Positions 54,752 through 64,000 of a DNA stretch of 64,000 bases are shown one piece after another. The stretch spans positions 1-64,000 of the forward strand of contig CACMZL010000004.1 of assembly GCA_902618205.1 (NCBI GenBank), given 5' to 3'. The DNA comes from an uncultured Pelagibacteraceae bacterium (GTDB lineage: Bacteria > Pseudomonadota > Alphaproteobacteria > Pelagibacterales > Pelagibacteraceae). The translations under genes and the position numbers were made by a program. The notes beneath the pieces were generated by a model. It was not told the origin of the DNA and did not search any database. It saw only the letters and a list, made by a program, of their open reading frames with translations. Positions within the stretch are counted from its first letter, which is position 1, and each line of letters starts with the position of its first letter.

Positions 54752-55693
54752 ATGACTAAATTGAAAGGTATATTATTAACAGAAGGTATGCATGGGATGA
54801 TTAGCCAAGTTGAAGGTTTGGCTAAAGCTTTAGATATAAATTATTCTCACCACACAGTTGAAACAAAAGGTTTCTGGAAAGTTATACCGCCAAAATTCAC
54901 TCCAATATCCGACTCAGTTTTTAAAAAAATTGAATGCGAAGATGTTGATTTAATAATTTCATGTGGAAGAAAAAGTATTATTCCATCTTTATTCTTAAAA
55001 AAAAATTCAAAGAAAAAAGTATTTAACATTCATATTCAAAACCCAAAGATAAAACTTGATAATTTTGATCTAGTTGTAGTGCCAGAGCACGATAATCTTG
55101 ATGGAGATAATGTATTAAAAACAAAAGGAGCTATTCATTATTTAACAAGTGAAGAAATTGAAAAAGACAAAGAATATTTGTTTAGTATTTCAAGCAAATT
55201 GAAGGATAAAAATATAATTTCTTTAATAATTGGTGGTCCTACCCAGTATTATGATTATTCAGATAGAAATATCCAAGAAATTTTTTCAAAAGTAAATTAT
55301 TTAGTTAAAGAAAATAATCTTAATTTAGTAGTCATCCCTTCTATGAGAACGCCAAAGGGAACTATAGAACATGCAAAAATATATTTTGGAAATGATCACT
55401 TAGTATTAGATGGTGTTGATAAAAAAGCTTATTTAAGTGCTCTTTCACAATCAAAACATTTGGTTATTACCTGCGATTCAAGCTCTATGATTTCAGAGGC
55501 AGCTTTAACAGGTAAACCAATTTATATTGCCACTATTCCACCTAAAAAAAGTGATAAAAGATTTAAAAATTTTAGAAAATTATTTCAAGAAATGAAAATT
55601 GTTAGAGAATTAGGAGAAAAATTAGAAAATTGGAACTATGAAAAATTAGATGAAACGAATAGAGTAGCAAATATCATTAAAGATAAAATTTAA
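54752..55693 (+). CDS. ELM1-family (mitochondrial fission ELM1-like, DUF1022) protein
   Basis: A 313-residue protein of the DUF1022/ELM1 family, recognised by LTEGMHGMISQVEGLAKAL at the N-terminus, LIISCGRKS, the FNIHIQNPK segment, SLIIGGPT, VIPSMRTP and LVITCDSSSMISEAALTGKP. The second half resembles the sugar-nucleotide site of GT-B glycosyltransferases (family knowledge). In plants ELM1 recruits dynamin for mitochondrial division; the bacterial role is unknown and envelope glycan transfer is a possibility. It is followed after 5 bp by the oxygenase-like gene, most likely in one operon. Confidence 0.85.
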   Translation: MTKLKGILLTEGMHGMISQVEGLAKALDINYSHHTVETKGFWKVIPPKFTPISDSVFKKIECEDVDLIISCGRKSIIPSLFLKKNSKKKVFNIHIQNPKIKLDNFDLVVVPEHDNLDGDNVLKTKGAIHYLTSEEIEKDKEYLFSISSKLKDKNIISLIIGGPTQYYDYSDRNIQEIFSKVNYLVKENNLNLVVIPSMRTPKGTIEHAKIYFGNDHLVLDGVDKKAYLSALSQSKHLVITCDSSSMISEAALTGKPIYIATIPPKKSDKRFKNFRKLFQEMKIVRELGEKLENWNYEKLDETNRVANIIKDKI

Positions 55694-55698
55694 TTATA

Positions 55699-56361
55699 AT
55701 GGCATTTTTAAATTCAATATTAAAAAATTCTTCAAATCACAAAACTCCTTTTGAACATTGGGAATTAAATCAACCACTAACCGACGGTCAAGTCCATGAA
55801 ATTGTAAACGCTGATATAGCTAATCCGATAGAACATAATTTAAACTATGATGGCACAAGAGCAATTGATGGAGGTGAAGGCAAGTTTAGAGAAGGCATAT
55901 CAGACGGAGGCAAAGCATTAAAATTTAGATGTTTTGTGACAAAAGAAAATTCAAATCAATTCCCTAATCTTGTTGAATTTATTAAGGAGCTGCAAAATCC
56001 ATCAACTTACAAAAAAATTTCAGAAATGATAAATAAAGATCTTTCTAGCTCATATGTCAGAGTTGAAGTTATCTGCGATAGAAAAGGATTCTGGTTAAAA
56101 CCACATTGCGATATTAAAGAGAAACTGATGTCATGTTTATTATTCGTAAACAAACATAATGAAAAAGAAGATCTAGGTACAGATTTTTATGATGAAAATC
56201 TAAAATTAGCAAAAACTGTTCCTTACAAAGATAATTATGGTTATTTTTTTTCAAGTGGTCCTAACACATGGCATGGTATGGAAAAAAAAGAAATTGTTAA
56301 AGAGAGAAGATGTCTTCAAGTCAATTATGTTACATTTGCGACAGATTGGAAAGTCAATTAA
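55699..56361 (+). CDS. Putative 2-oxoglutarate/Fe(II)-dependent oxygenase
   Basis: A 220-residue protein that I place only by motif. The iron-binding pattern H136-x-D138 (WLKPHCDIKEK) with distal H192 (NTWHGME) and R203/R204 (ERRCLQVNYV) for 2-oxoglutarate matches the double-stranded beta-helix oxygenases. SCLLFVNKHNEKEDLGTDFY resembles the inter-motif strands (GGxxxxY region). The first 120 residues are unassigned and carry an acidic, Gly-rich loop. Substrate could be a protein, lipid or sugar; pairing with the ELM1-like gene suggests a shared envelope pathway. Confidence 0.65.
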   Translation: MAFLNSILKNSSNHKTPFEHWELNQPLTDGQVHEIVNADIANPIEHNLNYDGTRAIDGGEGKFREGISDGGKALKFRCFVTKENSNQFPNLVEFIKELQNPSTYKKISEMINKDLSSSYVRVEVICDRKGFWLKPHCDIKEKLMSCLLFVNKHNEKEDLGTDFYDENLKLAKTVPYKDNYGYFFSSGPNTWHGMEKKEIVKERRCLQVNYVTFATDWKVN

Positions 56362-56363
56362 AA

Positions 56364-59300
56364 CTAATTATCTTGTAGAGATTTGACTCTTAACTTCGTT
56401 GTTTTTAAGGATTTAATTGCTTCTAAGAATGAATAGGCTGTAGACATATTCGTACAATAAGGAATTTTGTTCGCAAGAGTTCCTCTTCTTAATGCCCTTG
56501 CGTCACTAATCCTGTGTTCAGAATTTCCACCTCCAGTATTTATTACCAAAGATATTTTTTTCGAATTTAAAACATCTACTATATGTGGTCTACCACTGCT
56601 CACTTTATTAATTTTTTTACATTTCAATCCATTTTGTTTTAAAATCTCTGAAGTTCCTTTGGTTGCAGAAAGTGTGAATCCAAGTTTTATTAATCTTTGT
56701 GCAACACCTATTATTTCTTGCTTGTGAGAGTCTTTTACTGATAAGAATGCCATACCTTTGGTTGGCAATGAATTTGAAGCAGCAATTTGACTTTTTGCAA
56801 CAGCCATTCCAAAATCATCATCAAAACCCATCACTTCACCAGTAGACTTCATTTCAGGGCCAAGTAATAAATCACTATCTGGAAATTTATTGAATGGAAA
56901 TACTGCTTCCTTAACAGCAAATTTTTTATTAGTTTTATATTTTAATTTATATTTACTTAACTTTTCCCCTGACATTATTCTTGATGCAATTTTTGCAAGA
57001 GGAATACCATTTGCTTTTGAAACAAAAGGAACAGTTCTGCTTGCTCTAGGATTAACTTCAATAACAAAAATTTCATCATTTTTAATTGCAAATTGAATAT
57101 TTAAAAATCCTTTGACTTTTAAAGCCAAAGCCAATTTTCTTGTTTGTATTTTTAACTCTCTTAAAAGGTTTGCTTTTATTGATACTGGTGGCAAGCAACA
57201 AGCAGAGTCTCCAGAATGAATCCCAGCTTCTTCAATATGTTGCATTATTCCAGCAACATAAACATCTTTTCCATCAGAAATTGCATCTACATCTACTTCC
57301 ATTGCGTTGTCGATAAATTTATCAATTAAGATTGGATTTTGTTCTGATGCTTTGAAGGCCTCATTTATAAATTGTTTCAATTGACTTTTGTCATGAACAA
57401 TTTCCATAGCTCTTCCACCCAAAACATAAGAAGGTCTTACAACGACCGGCAATCCAATTTTTTCAGCAACATTAATAGCCTGATTAAATTTGTAGGCTAT
57501 TCCGCTTTTGGCTTGCTTTAATTTAAGCTTTATAAGCAACTCTCTAAATCTGTCTCTATCTTCTGCAAGGTCTATTGATTTATACTGTGTTCCTAAAATA
57601 GGTAATTTATTTTCATCTAAAAATTTAGCTAATTTGATAGGAGTTTGGCCTCCAAATTGTGTAATAATCCCAATTAAATTTCCTTTTGATTTTTCTTTTA
57701 AAATTATATTCTCAACATACTCTTCTATTAAAGGTTCAAAGTATAATCTATCACTTGTATCATAATCTGTTGAAACAGTTTCCGGGTTACAATTTATCAT
57801 TATTGTTTCAAAACCTGCTTCTTTTAAAGAAAAGCTAGCCTGACAACAGCAATAATCAAACTCTATACCTTGACCAATTCTATTTGGTCCTCCACCTAAA
57901 ATTATTATTTTCTTTTTATTGCTTGGTTCCGCTTCGCATTCAGTTTTAATAGAAAAATTTCTTTGATACGTAGAATACATATAAGGTGTGAAAGATTTGA
58001 ATTCAGCAGCACAGGTATCAACTTTCTTATAAACAGGTATAACTTTTAACCCTTTTCTTCTTGATTTGACGATAGTTTCTTTTTGACCAGTTAATTGTGA
58101 GATCTTTTTGTCAGAAAAGCCTATTGATTTTATTCTATTAAATTCCTCGAAAGTTTTGGGTAACCCTTTTGAATTTAATATTATTTCTTCATCAACTATT
58201 TCCTTAATTTGACTTAAAAACCAAGGATCTACCTTTGATAATTTATATATAACATCTAAAGAAATTTTTTTTCTAAAAGCCTCAGCAATTAATAGTAATT
58301 TATTTGGAATATTGATTTTTAAATTTTTTAGAATTTCTTTTTTAGAATATTTAAAAATATTATCTAATCCTGACAAACCAGTTTCAAGTGAAACCAAGGC
58401 TTTTTGAAAAGACTCTTTGAAATTTCTTCCTATTGCCATTGCTTCGCCAACTGATCTCATTGATGTTCCTAAGATTGCTTCTGTGTCTGAAAATTTTTCA
58501 AATGTAAACCTTGGAATTTTTGTTACAACATAATCAATTGTTGGTTCAAAAGAGGCTGGTGTTATTTTTGTTATTTCATTTTGTAGTTCATCAAGAGTAT
58601 AACCGATTGCTAATTTTGCTGCTACTTTTGCTATTGGAAAGCCGGTTGCTTTTGAAGCTAATGCAGATGATCTTGAAACTCTTGGGTTCATTTCAATAAT
58701 TACCATTCTTCCATTTTTTGGATTTATAGCGAATTGAACATTTGAACCTCCTGTCTCAACACCTATTTTTCTTAAGCAAGCAATAGATGCATTTCTCATT
58801 ACTTGATACTCTTTATCTGTCAATGTTAATGCTGGAGCTATTGTAACAGAGTCACCTGTGTGAGTTCCCATTGGATCAACATTTTCTATTGAACAGATAA
58901 TTATACAATTGTCGTTTCTATCTCTAACGACTTCCATCTCAAATTCTTTCCAACCATCTAAACATTCTTCAACCAAAACCTGATTTTGAGGAGACTCGTT
59001 CATTCCTTCTTTAACAATTTTAAAAAAATCTTTTGATGTTCTTGCAATACCTCCACCCAATCCTCCCAAAGTAAATGAAGGTCTAATAATTGCAGGTAAT
59101 CCTATTTTGTTTAAACATTTTTTCGCATTTGAAAATTTATTTAGAACCTCTGATTTTGGTAAATCGATACCAATATCAGACATATTTTTTCTAAATTTTT
59201 TTCTGTCCTCTGCATTTGCTATTGCTTTAGAGTTTGCTCCGATAAGTTCAATTTTATACTTTTTAAGCAAACCAATTTTCTCTGCGTTAATTGCAAGATT

Positions 59301-59588
59301 TAATGCTGTTTGACCTCCCATTGTAGGTAAAATAGCATCAGGCCTTTCTTTTTTGATAACTTCTTCAAGAATTTTCAAAGATATTGGTTCGATATAAGTT
59401 TTATCAGCAACACCAGGATCGGTCATTATAGTTGCAGGATTCGAGTTGATTAATATTACTTTATAACCTTCATCTTTTAATGCTTTGCATGCCTGTGTTC
59501 CTGAATAATCAAATTCACAAGCTTGACCAATAATAATTGGACCAGCTCCAATAACTAAAATTTTTTTAATGTCTTTTCTTTTTGGCAT
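56364..59588 (-). CDS. carB: Carbamoyl-phosphate synthase large subunit
   Basis: A 1,074-residue synthase with the duplicated ATP-grasp architecture. First half starts with [23 protein letters not shown] and has the [20 protein letters not shown] and [19 protein letters not shown] blocks. Second half repeats them ([58 protein letters not shown]). The C-terminal allosteric MGS domain is present ([24 protein letters not shown]). Length is the family norm. Its ATG overlaps carA by 23 nt. Confidence 0.97.
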   Translation of the reverse strand: MPKRKDIKKILVIGAGPIIIGQACEFDYSGTQACKALKDEGYKVILINSNPATIMTDPGVADKTYIEPISLKILEEVIKKERPDAILPTMGGQTALNLAINAEKIGLLKKYKIELIGANSKAIANAEDRKKFRKNMSDIGIDLPKSEVLNKFSNAKKCLNKIGLPAIIRPSFTLGGLGGGIARTSKDFFKIVKEGMNESPQNQVLVEECLDGWKEFEMEVVRDRNDNCIIICSIENVDPMGTHTGDSVTIAPALTLTDKEYQVMRNASIACLRKIGVETGGSNVQFAINPKNGRMVIIEMNPRVSRSSALASKATGFPIAKVAAKLAIGYTLDELQNEITKITPASFEPTIDYVVTKIPRFTFEKFSDTEAILGTSMRSVGEAMAIGRNFKESFQKALVSLETGLSGLDNIFKYSKKEILKNLKINIPNKLLLIAEAFRKKISLDVIYKLSKVDPWFLSQIKEIVDEEIILNSKGLPKTFEEFNRIKSIGFSDKKISQLTGQKETIVKSRRKGLKVIPVYKKVDTCAAEFKSFTPYMYSTYQRNFSIKTECEAEPSNKKKIIILGGGPNRIGQGIEFDYCCCQASFSLKEAGFETIMINCNPETVSTDYDTSDRLYFEPLIEEYVENIILKEKSKGNLIGIITQFGGQTPIKLAKFLDENKLPILGTQYKSIDLAEDRDRFRELLIKLKLKQAKSGIAYKFNQAINVAEKIGLPVVVRPSYVLGGRAMEIVHDKSQLKQFINEAFKASEQNPILIDKFIDNAMEVDVDAISDGKDVYVAGIMQHIEEAGIHSGDSACCLPPVSIKANLLRELKIQTRKLALALKVKGFLNIQFAIKNDEIFVIEVNPRASRTVPFVSKANGIPLAKIASRIMSGEKLSKYKLKYKTNKKFAVKEAVFPFNKFPDSDLLLGPEMKSTGEVMGFDDDFGMAVAKSQIAASNSLPTKGMAFLSVKDSHKQEIIGVAQRLIKLGFTLSATKGTSEILKQNGLKCKKINKVSSGRPHIVDVLNSKKISLVINTGGGNSEHRISDARALRRGTLANKIPYCTNMSTAYSFLEAIKSLKTTKLRVKSLQDN

Positions 59589-60759
59589 ATTTTTTAATGT
59601 CTTTAATAAAATTACTAAATAAATATTTACTATCTTGTGGTCCAGGATTGGCTTCAGGATGATATTGTACTGAGAAAACTGGTTTATTTTTTAATCTTAT
59701 TCCTTCAATGGAATTATCAAATAATGACAGGTGTGTTATTTCCGTATTTTTTTTTAAGCTTTGCTTAACAACTTCAAATCCATGATTTTGACTGGTAATT
59801 TCTACTTTATTAGTAATTAAATTTTTTACTGGATGATTTGCACCCCTATGTCCTAATTTCATCTTTTTGGTTTTTGCATCTAAAGCTAAAGCTAATATTT
59901 GATGACCCAAACATATCCCAAATATTGGAATATTTTTTTTTATTAAATTTTTTACAACTTTAATTGCATACTTTCCTGTTGCAGCAGGATCCCCAGGACC
60001 GTTTGACAAAAAAATTCCATTAGGTTTTAGATTAAGTATATTATTTGCATTTTCCTTGCAGGAAACAACTTTAACTTCGCAATCAAAATCAGAAAAATAC
60101 CTAAGTATATTTTTTTTAATTCCATAATCTATCGCCACAACCCTAAATTTTTTCTTAATATTTTTTTCATAGCCCTTACTTTTTTTCCAAGTTTTATATC
60201 CTTTCCAAATATAAGTTTTATTAGTCGTGACCTCTTGAGCAAGATCCATTCCGTTCAATCCAGGCCATTTTATTGATTTATTTATTAGTTTATTAATATT
60301 AAATTTACCATTTTTATTGTTTGATATTGTTCCTTTTGGAGCCCCTTTATCTCTTATAAAATTTGTTAAACTTCTAGTATCTAGACCAGTTATGCCTACT
60401 ATTTTATTTTTTTTAAGCCATTTATCTAAATTTTGCAGAGATCTATAATTAGAAGGACTTGTTATCTCTGAATTAAAAATAACTCCTCTTGTCCATATTT
60501 TATCAGACTCTATGTCTTCTTTATTAGCCCCAACGTTTCCAATGTGTGGAAATGTAAAATTTATTATCTGTCCTGCATATGATGGATCAGATATGATTTC
60601 TTGATAACCAGTTAATGAGGTATTAAAGCATACTTCTCCAGTTGCCTCGCCCATGTACCCTAGTCCGATTCCCTTAAAGACTGATTTATTTTCGAGAACT
60701 AAAATAGCTGTGTTAAAATTTGAGAGATGTGAAGTTTTGTTTTTTCGTTTTAAAGTCAA
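59566..60759 (-). CDS. carA: Carbamoyl-phosphate synthase small subunit
   Basis: A 397-residue glutaminase subunit. The N-terminal domain includes [24 protein letters not shown], the hallmark of CarA, and the class I glutamine amidotransferase has nucleophile Cys in FGICLGHQ and the His-Glu pair in [11 protein letters not shown]. The start is TTG; no in-frame ATG is closer to the conserved start of the domain ([12 protein letters not shown]). A 12-bp palindrome lies 5 bp upstream. Glutamine-derived ammonia is channelled to CarB for pyrimidine and arginine synthesis. Confidence 0.96.
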   Translation of the reverse strand: MTLKRKNKTSHLSNFNTAILVLENKSVFKGIGLGYMGEATGEVCFNTSLTGYQEIISDPSYAGQIINFTFPHIGNVGANKEDIESDKIWTRGVIFNSEITSPSNYRSLQNLDKWLKKNKIVGITGLDTRSLTNFIRDKGAPKGTISNNKNGKFNINKLINKSIKWPGLNGMDLAQEVTTNKTYIWKGYKTWKKSKGYEKNIKKKFRVVAIDYGIKKNILRYFSDFDCEVKVVSCKENANNILNLKPNGIFLSNGPGDPAATGKYAIKVVKNLIKKNIPIFGICLGHQILALALDAKTKKMKLGHRGANHPVKNLITNKVEITSQNHGFEVVKQSLKKNTEITHLSLFDNSIEGIRLKNKPVFSVQYHPEANPGPQDSKYLFSNFIKDIKKYAKKKRH

Positions 60760-60763
60760 TTAC

Positions 60764-60775
60764 AACTCATGAGTT
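60764..60775. promoter_or_regulatory. Perfect 12-bp palindrome upstream of carA
   Basis: AACTCATGAGTT, perfectly self-complementary, lies 4 bp upstream of the TTG start of carA in the carA-yqeY divergent gap (60760-60880). It could be an operator for carAB. It contains more GC than neighbouring intergenic sequence, making chance less likely than for the AT-only repeats. Confidence 0.4.
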
Positions 60776-60880
60776 AAAGGTTAATACAATAAAACGTATT
60801 TATCCGCAACAGATCTATAATAATTTTTTAAAAATACAATTTTTCTTTTGAACAAATTTGTCTATGAAGTACATTCAAGT

Positions 60881-61342
60881 ATGTCGCTCAGAGATAAAAT
60901 AGATAATGATTACAAAAACGCTTTAAAATCTAAAGATAGAAATAAGATATCAACTTATAGGTTAATTTTATCAGGAGTTAAGGACCTAGATATTAACAAT
61001 AGGTCTGGTCCAAATAAAAAAGAGACAGATGATGAGGACATTAAAAAACTCTTAAAAAAAATGATAAAACAAAGATCCGAATCAATTGAAATATATAAAA
61101 CAAATAATAGATCAGATTTACTAGAAATTGAACAAAGGGAACTTGATATTTTATCAGAGTATCTGCCTAAGCAATTATCTGAAGCCGATACAAAAAAGGT
61201 TTGTGAGGAAATTATAAAAAACTCTGGGGCCTCTTCATTAAAGGATATGGGTAAAGTGATGGGTGAATTAAAAAAAAGCCATGCTGATACAATTGATTTT
61301 TCTAAGGCAGGACAGATAATTAAAAATTTACTTAATAGCTAA
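60881..61342 (+). CDS. GatB/YqeY-domain protein
   Basis: A 153-residue YqeY-family protein related to the tail of the GatB tRNA-amidotransferase subunit. The N-terminal SLRDKIDNDYKNALKSKDRNKISTYRLIL and LDILSEYLPKQLSE blocks are diagnostic; GASSLKDMGKVMGEL is also conserved. The frame is open to 60848, but the ATG at 60881 matches the family start. A TATAAT at 60816-60821 is a possible -10 without a clear -35. The gene overlaps dnaG by one base; carA / yqeY-dnaG-rpoD order is conserved in alphaproteobacteria. Confidence 0.92.
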   Translation: MSLRDKIDNDYKNALKSKDRNKISTYRLILSGVKDLDINNRSGPNKKETDDEDIKKLLKKMIKQRSESIEIYKTNNRSDLLEIEQRELDILSEYLPKQLSEADTKKVCEEIIKNSGASSLKDMGKVMGELKKSHADTIDFSKAGQIIKNLLNS

Positions 61343-63117
61343 TGAAATATCCAAAGGAATATTTAGACGAGATTAAAACTAGATTAAAAGTTTCAACAGT
61401 TGTTTCTAAAACTGTTAAACTTAAAAAAAGAGGCAAGGAGTTTGTTGGTTTATCTCCATTTAAAACAGAGAAAACTCCCTCATTTACAGTTAACGATGAA
61501 AAAGAATTTTATCACTGTTTCAGTACAAGTGAGCATGGAAATATTTTTGATTTTGTTATGAAAACTCAGAACCTTAGATTTGGTGAGGCGGTCAAAATGC
61601 TTTCAAATCTTGCAGGAATGCAACCTTATACATTTTCAAAACAAGATGAAGAGAGAGAACATAAATGGAAATTATATAAGTCTGTTTGTAAAAATTTTTC
61701 TGAATTTTATAAAAATGAATTATTTAAAAATGAGAAATCAATTAAGGCAAAAAATTATCTAAAGAAAAGAGGACTTTCAGGTGTTGAAGTTAAAAATTTT
61801 AACCTCGGTTTTGTAACAGAAGATTTTGATTATTATCAAAAATTAAATAAAGAATTTAATGAAGATATTATTAATGAAACAGGTTTATTTTACTTTGATG
61901 AGAGAAAAAAAAAATATATATCAAGATTTAGAAATAGGATAATTTTCCCTATAAATGATATTTCAGGAAACATAATAGGTTTTGGAGGAAGAATTATTGA
62001 TGATAATAAAAATTTGGCTAAATATATAAATTCACCAGAGACACCATTTTTTAAGAAGGGTTCAAACTTATATAATCTTGATAAAGCTAGAACATTATCA
62101 AATAAATCAGAAGATGTTTATTTGGTCGAAGGCTATATGGATGTAATTGGTTTATCTAAAAATGGAATAGAAAATACAGTTGCAAACTTAGGAACTGCTT
62201 TGACAACTAAACAGATTCAAATTTTAAATCAATTCTATAGCCACATTATTATTTGTTTTGATGGTGATCAAAGCGGTTATAAAGCTGCATTAAGAGCCGC
62301 GGAAAATATTATTGATGAATTGAAACCTGATAAAAAAATTTCATTCCTTCTATTAGAAAATGATTTAGATCCAGATAGTTACGTAAATAAATATGGTAAA
62401 GAAAATTTTTTAAAAATTTCAAATCGAAATTCTCTACCTATACACAAATTTATCTTTGAGTATTACTTGAGCCAGACAAATGAAAATCCTAGCTCGAAAG
62501 CTGTTTTTGAAAAAAAACTTAGAGAAATTGCATCAAATATTAAGGACAGTTTTGTTAAAAAATATACTCTAGAGTATTTTCTCGAAAAAGTTTCAGAATT
62601 AACACCAAATATTAATTCAATGTTTGGCAAAAATTATAAAAATTCCCCAAAATCTCTTGCAAAAACTAAAAGCTATTATAACGAAACGAAATCATTAAAA
62701 TCTTTTGAAATTAAAGAATTCTCATTTTTATATATTTTACTTTTTAAACCAAAATTAATTCATGAAAATTTTCATTTAATAGATAATGTGAAACTATTTA
62801 GTAATGAAAATAAGCAATTATTTAACGAAATTTTAGATCAGTCAAAAAATTTATTAAACCTAGATATACAAAAATTAAACGTGGACAGTAATCTTGTTAA
62901 AAGAGTTATGAATTATGCCTCAGTTAAACATATAATTTCAAAAAATTTAAAAGATGATGAAAAAATATTAGAAATTTTTACCGAAATTATTCAAGATCTT
63001 AAAAATTTTGAGTTAGAGCAGAGAATATCTGAATTAGAATCAAAATTCTCACAAGACATGAGTGAGACTACCTTTAATGAGATAAAAGCTTTGAAAAAAC
63101 AGCAAAAAAACAACTAA
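61342..63117 (+). CDS. dnaG: DNA primase with degraded zinc-ribbon
   Basis: A 591-residue primase. The Toprim core is intact: VYLVEGYMDVIGL, NLGTALTT, IIICFDGDQSG with the metal-binding acidic residues. The N-terminal zinc-ribbon (normally C-x2-H and C-x2-C) has Ser38 and Lys41 for the first pair and keeps only C59 of the second (YHCFSTSEHGN), so zinc is unlikely to bind. Loss of these ligands, with the same sHGDI-like loop, is known to me from other alphaproteobacterial primases. The C-terminal helicase-binding domain is present but diverged. Translation is coupled to yqeY. Confidence 0.94.
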   Translation: MKYPKEYLDEIKTRLKVSTVVSKTVKLKKRGKEFVGLSPFKTEKTPSFTVNDEKEFYHCFSTSEHGNIFDFVMKTQNLRFGEAVKMLSNLAGMQPYTFSKQDEEREHKWKLYKSVCKNFSEFYKNELFKNEKSIKAKNYLKKRGLSGVEVKNFNLGFVTEDFDYYQKLNKEFNEDIINETGLFYFDERKKKYISRFRNRIIFPINDISGNIIGFGGRIIDDNKNLAKYINSPETPFFKKGSNLYNLDKARTLSNKSEDVYLVEGYMDVIGLSKNGIENTVANLGTALTTKQIQILNQFYSHIIICFDGDQSGYKAALRAAENIIDELKPDKKISFLLLENDLDPDSYVNKYGKENFLKISNRNSLPIHKFIFEYYLSQTNENPSSKAVFEKKLREIASNIKDSFVKKYTLEYFLEKVSELTPNINSMFGKNYKNSPKSLAKTKSYYNETKSLKSFEIKEFSFLYILLFKPKLIHENFHLIDNVKLFSNENKQLFNEILDQSKNLLNLDIQKLNVDSNLVKRVMNYASVKHIISKNLKDDEKILEIFTEIIQDLKNFELEQRISELESKFSQDMSETTFNEIKALKKQQKNN

Positions 63118-63182
63118 ATACAAAAAAAATCACATAGATTTTTCTATAATAGACATTATATAAGTCCTTCAAACTTTTTATT

Positions 63183-64000
63183 GTGGAAAGAATAATAACA
63201 AAATCATTTGCAAGATTAATGGGTCGAGGGATCCACCGTGGATTTATAACTCATGAGGAGCTAAATAAATCTCTAGGAAAAAGAAACTTATCAAGCGAAA
63301 ATCTTGCACAAGCTTTTATTCATATATTAGACGAAAATATAGTTTTAGTAGAAAAAAAATCGGATTATAAAATATTGAGAAAAAAGGATGCATCTTCTAA
63401 AGAAGAGGGCAAAACTTTAGAGAAAAGTGACGATCCGATTAGAATGTATCTTAGAGAGATGGGAGGTGTTGAGCTTTTATCTAGAGAGGGTGAGATTGCC
63501 ATTGCAAAAAGAATAGAAGCTGGAAAAGATGTAATGCTTAATGCATTGTCCCAGAGCCCAATAACGGCGCAACAATTTTTCGAATGGAATGATAAACTTC
63601 AAAAAGATGAAATTTTAGTTAGAGAAATTATTGATATAGATACTAATTATATGGAAGATGAGGATAGTAATAATAACACAAAAAAAAAAGATGAAGAACA
63701 AAGCTCAGATGAAAATAACAGCATCGAAGATGATGAATTTAATCCAACATTGGCAGCTATGGAAACAGAAATTAAGCCAAAAGTTTTACATACTGTGCAT
63801 ATATTAACCAAGGAATATAATAAACTTATAAAGTATCAAAAAGAAAAATTAGAATGTGTTTTAAATTCCAAAAAAATTTCACCATCTAAAGAAAAAAACT
63901 ATCAAAAAATTGTTGACGGAATTCTAGAAAACATTAAATCTTTACAACTTTCCCCTTCTGTTTTGGAGGATCTAGTTCAAAAACACTATTCAGAGAATAA
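63183..64000 (+). CDS. rpoD: RNA polymerase primary sigma factor (partial, 3' end outside window)
   Basis: The first 272 codons of the housekeeping sigma factor, open to the window edge. Region 1.1 appears as LMGRGIHRGFITHEELNKSL (residues about 12-31), followed by a linker and region 1.2 as DPIRMYLREMGGVELLSREGEIAIAKRIE (in parts DPIRMYLREMG and LSREGEIAIAKRIEAG). An acidic non-conserved region follows (EDEDSNNNTKKKDEEQSSDENN). Start is GTG at 63183; an ATG at 63219 would cut into region 1.1. A TATAAT at 63145-63150 lies upstream, with no clear -35. Confidence 0.95.
   Translation, partial: MERIITKSFARLMGRGIHRGFITHEELNKSLGKRNLSSENLAQAFIHILDENIVLVEKKSDYKILRKKDASSKEEGKTLEKSDDPIRMYLREMGGVELLSREGEIAIAKRIEAGKDVMLNALSQSPITAQQFFEWNDKLQKDEILVREIIDIDTNYMEDEDSNNNTKKKDEEQSSDENNSIEDDEFNPTLAAMETEIKPKVLHTVHILTKEYNKLIKYQKEKLECVLNSKKISPSKEKNYQKIVDGILENIKSLQLSPSVLEDLVQKHYSEN

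Noticed and set aside
63183..64000. rpoD as a truncated pseudogene
   Set aside because: The frame stays open to the window edge; the missing regions 2-4 lie outside the sequence given.

Overview
The window reads as chromosome from an alphaproteobacterium of the SAR11 / Pelagibacterales type. The evidence is the very AT-rich sequence, the extreme packing (no gene-free stretch reaches 150 bases; most neighbours abut or overlap by 1-30 nt), the alphaproteobacterial gene order (coxBA-ctaB-ctaG-coxC-surf1, atpI-B-E-F'-F, dciA-dsbA-smc, rplY-pth-ychF, carBA / yqeY-dnaG-rpoD), a CcrM-type methylase, and a carotenoid-to-retinal gene set of the kind that serves proteorhodopsin. The lineage is inferred from gene content, not from a marker-gene search. 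I see no insertion sequence, prophage, CRISPR array or rRNA. The only RNA gene is tRNA-Gln(UUG).

Layout. 1-8.5 kb: a partial HAD hydrolase, rsmE, then the aa3 cytochrome c oxidase operon running into thrC and a peroxiredoxin. 8.5-9.2 kb: an unrecognised four-helix membrane protein beside the convergent end of the next block. 9.2-21.8 kb: fifteen minus-strand genes with no gap above 48 bp, in transcription order dciA, dsbA, smc, atpI-B-E-F'-F (F0 sector), crtI, crtB, crtY, blh, ispH, thrB, rnhA. 21.8-26.4 kb: DNA maintenance (mutY, ccrM, rnhB, a uracil-DNA glycosylase) plus a flavin monooxygenase. 26.4-32.1 kb: a TPR protein, ispE, tRNA-Gln, a CCA-adding/poly(A) polymerase family enzyme, greA, hemF, trmL. 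32.1-34.7 kb: petABC (cytochrome bc1). 34.7-40.9 kb: ychF, pth, rplY, prs, pgeF, midA, lgt and ubiK. 40.9-43.3 kb: a marR-ompR-envZ type regulatory trio. 43.3-51.1 kb: ilvE, pgsA, uvrC, folB, a secreted hydrolase, a pteridine-reductase-like SDR, uvrB. 51.1-56.4 kb: an aminotransferase, a PsiE-like protein, an extended SDR, trxB, and an ELM1-like protein paired with a putative 2OG-Fe(II) oxygenase. 56.4-64 kb: carB, carA, yqeY, dnaG and the 5' part of rpoD.

How the genes work together. Respiratory complexes III and IV, the F0 proton channel and retinal synthesis all concern proton motive force; the crt-blh genes follow the F0 operon on the same strand after 48 bp and are overlapped with ispH, which makes their C5 precursors. 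Neither rhodopsin nor crtE (GGPP synthase) is in the window.

The strongest unusual observations are an SMC protein of only 857 residues with both ATPase halves but no recognisable hinge; an SDR beside folB carrying the pteridine-reductase signature (TGxxxRxG with Asp-Tyr-Lys spacing); a GANTC site inside a hairpin just upstream of ccrM; and divergent gene pairs whose start codons are 0, 10 or 17 bp apart.
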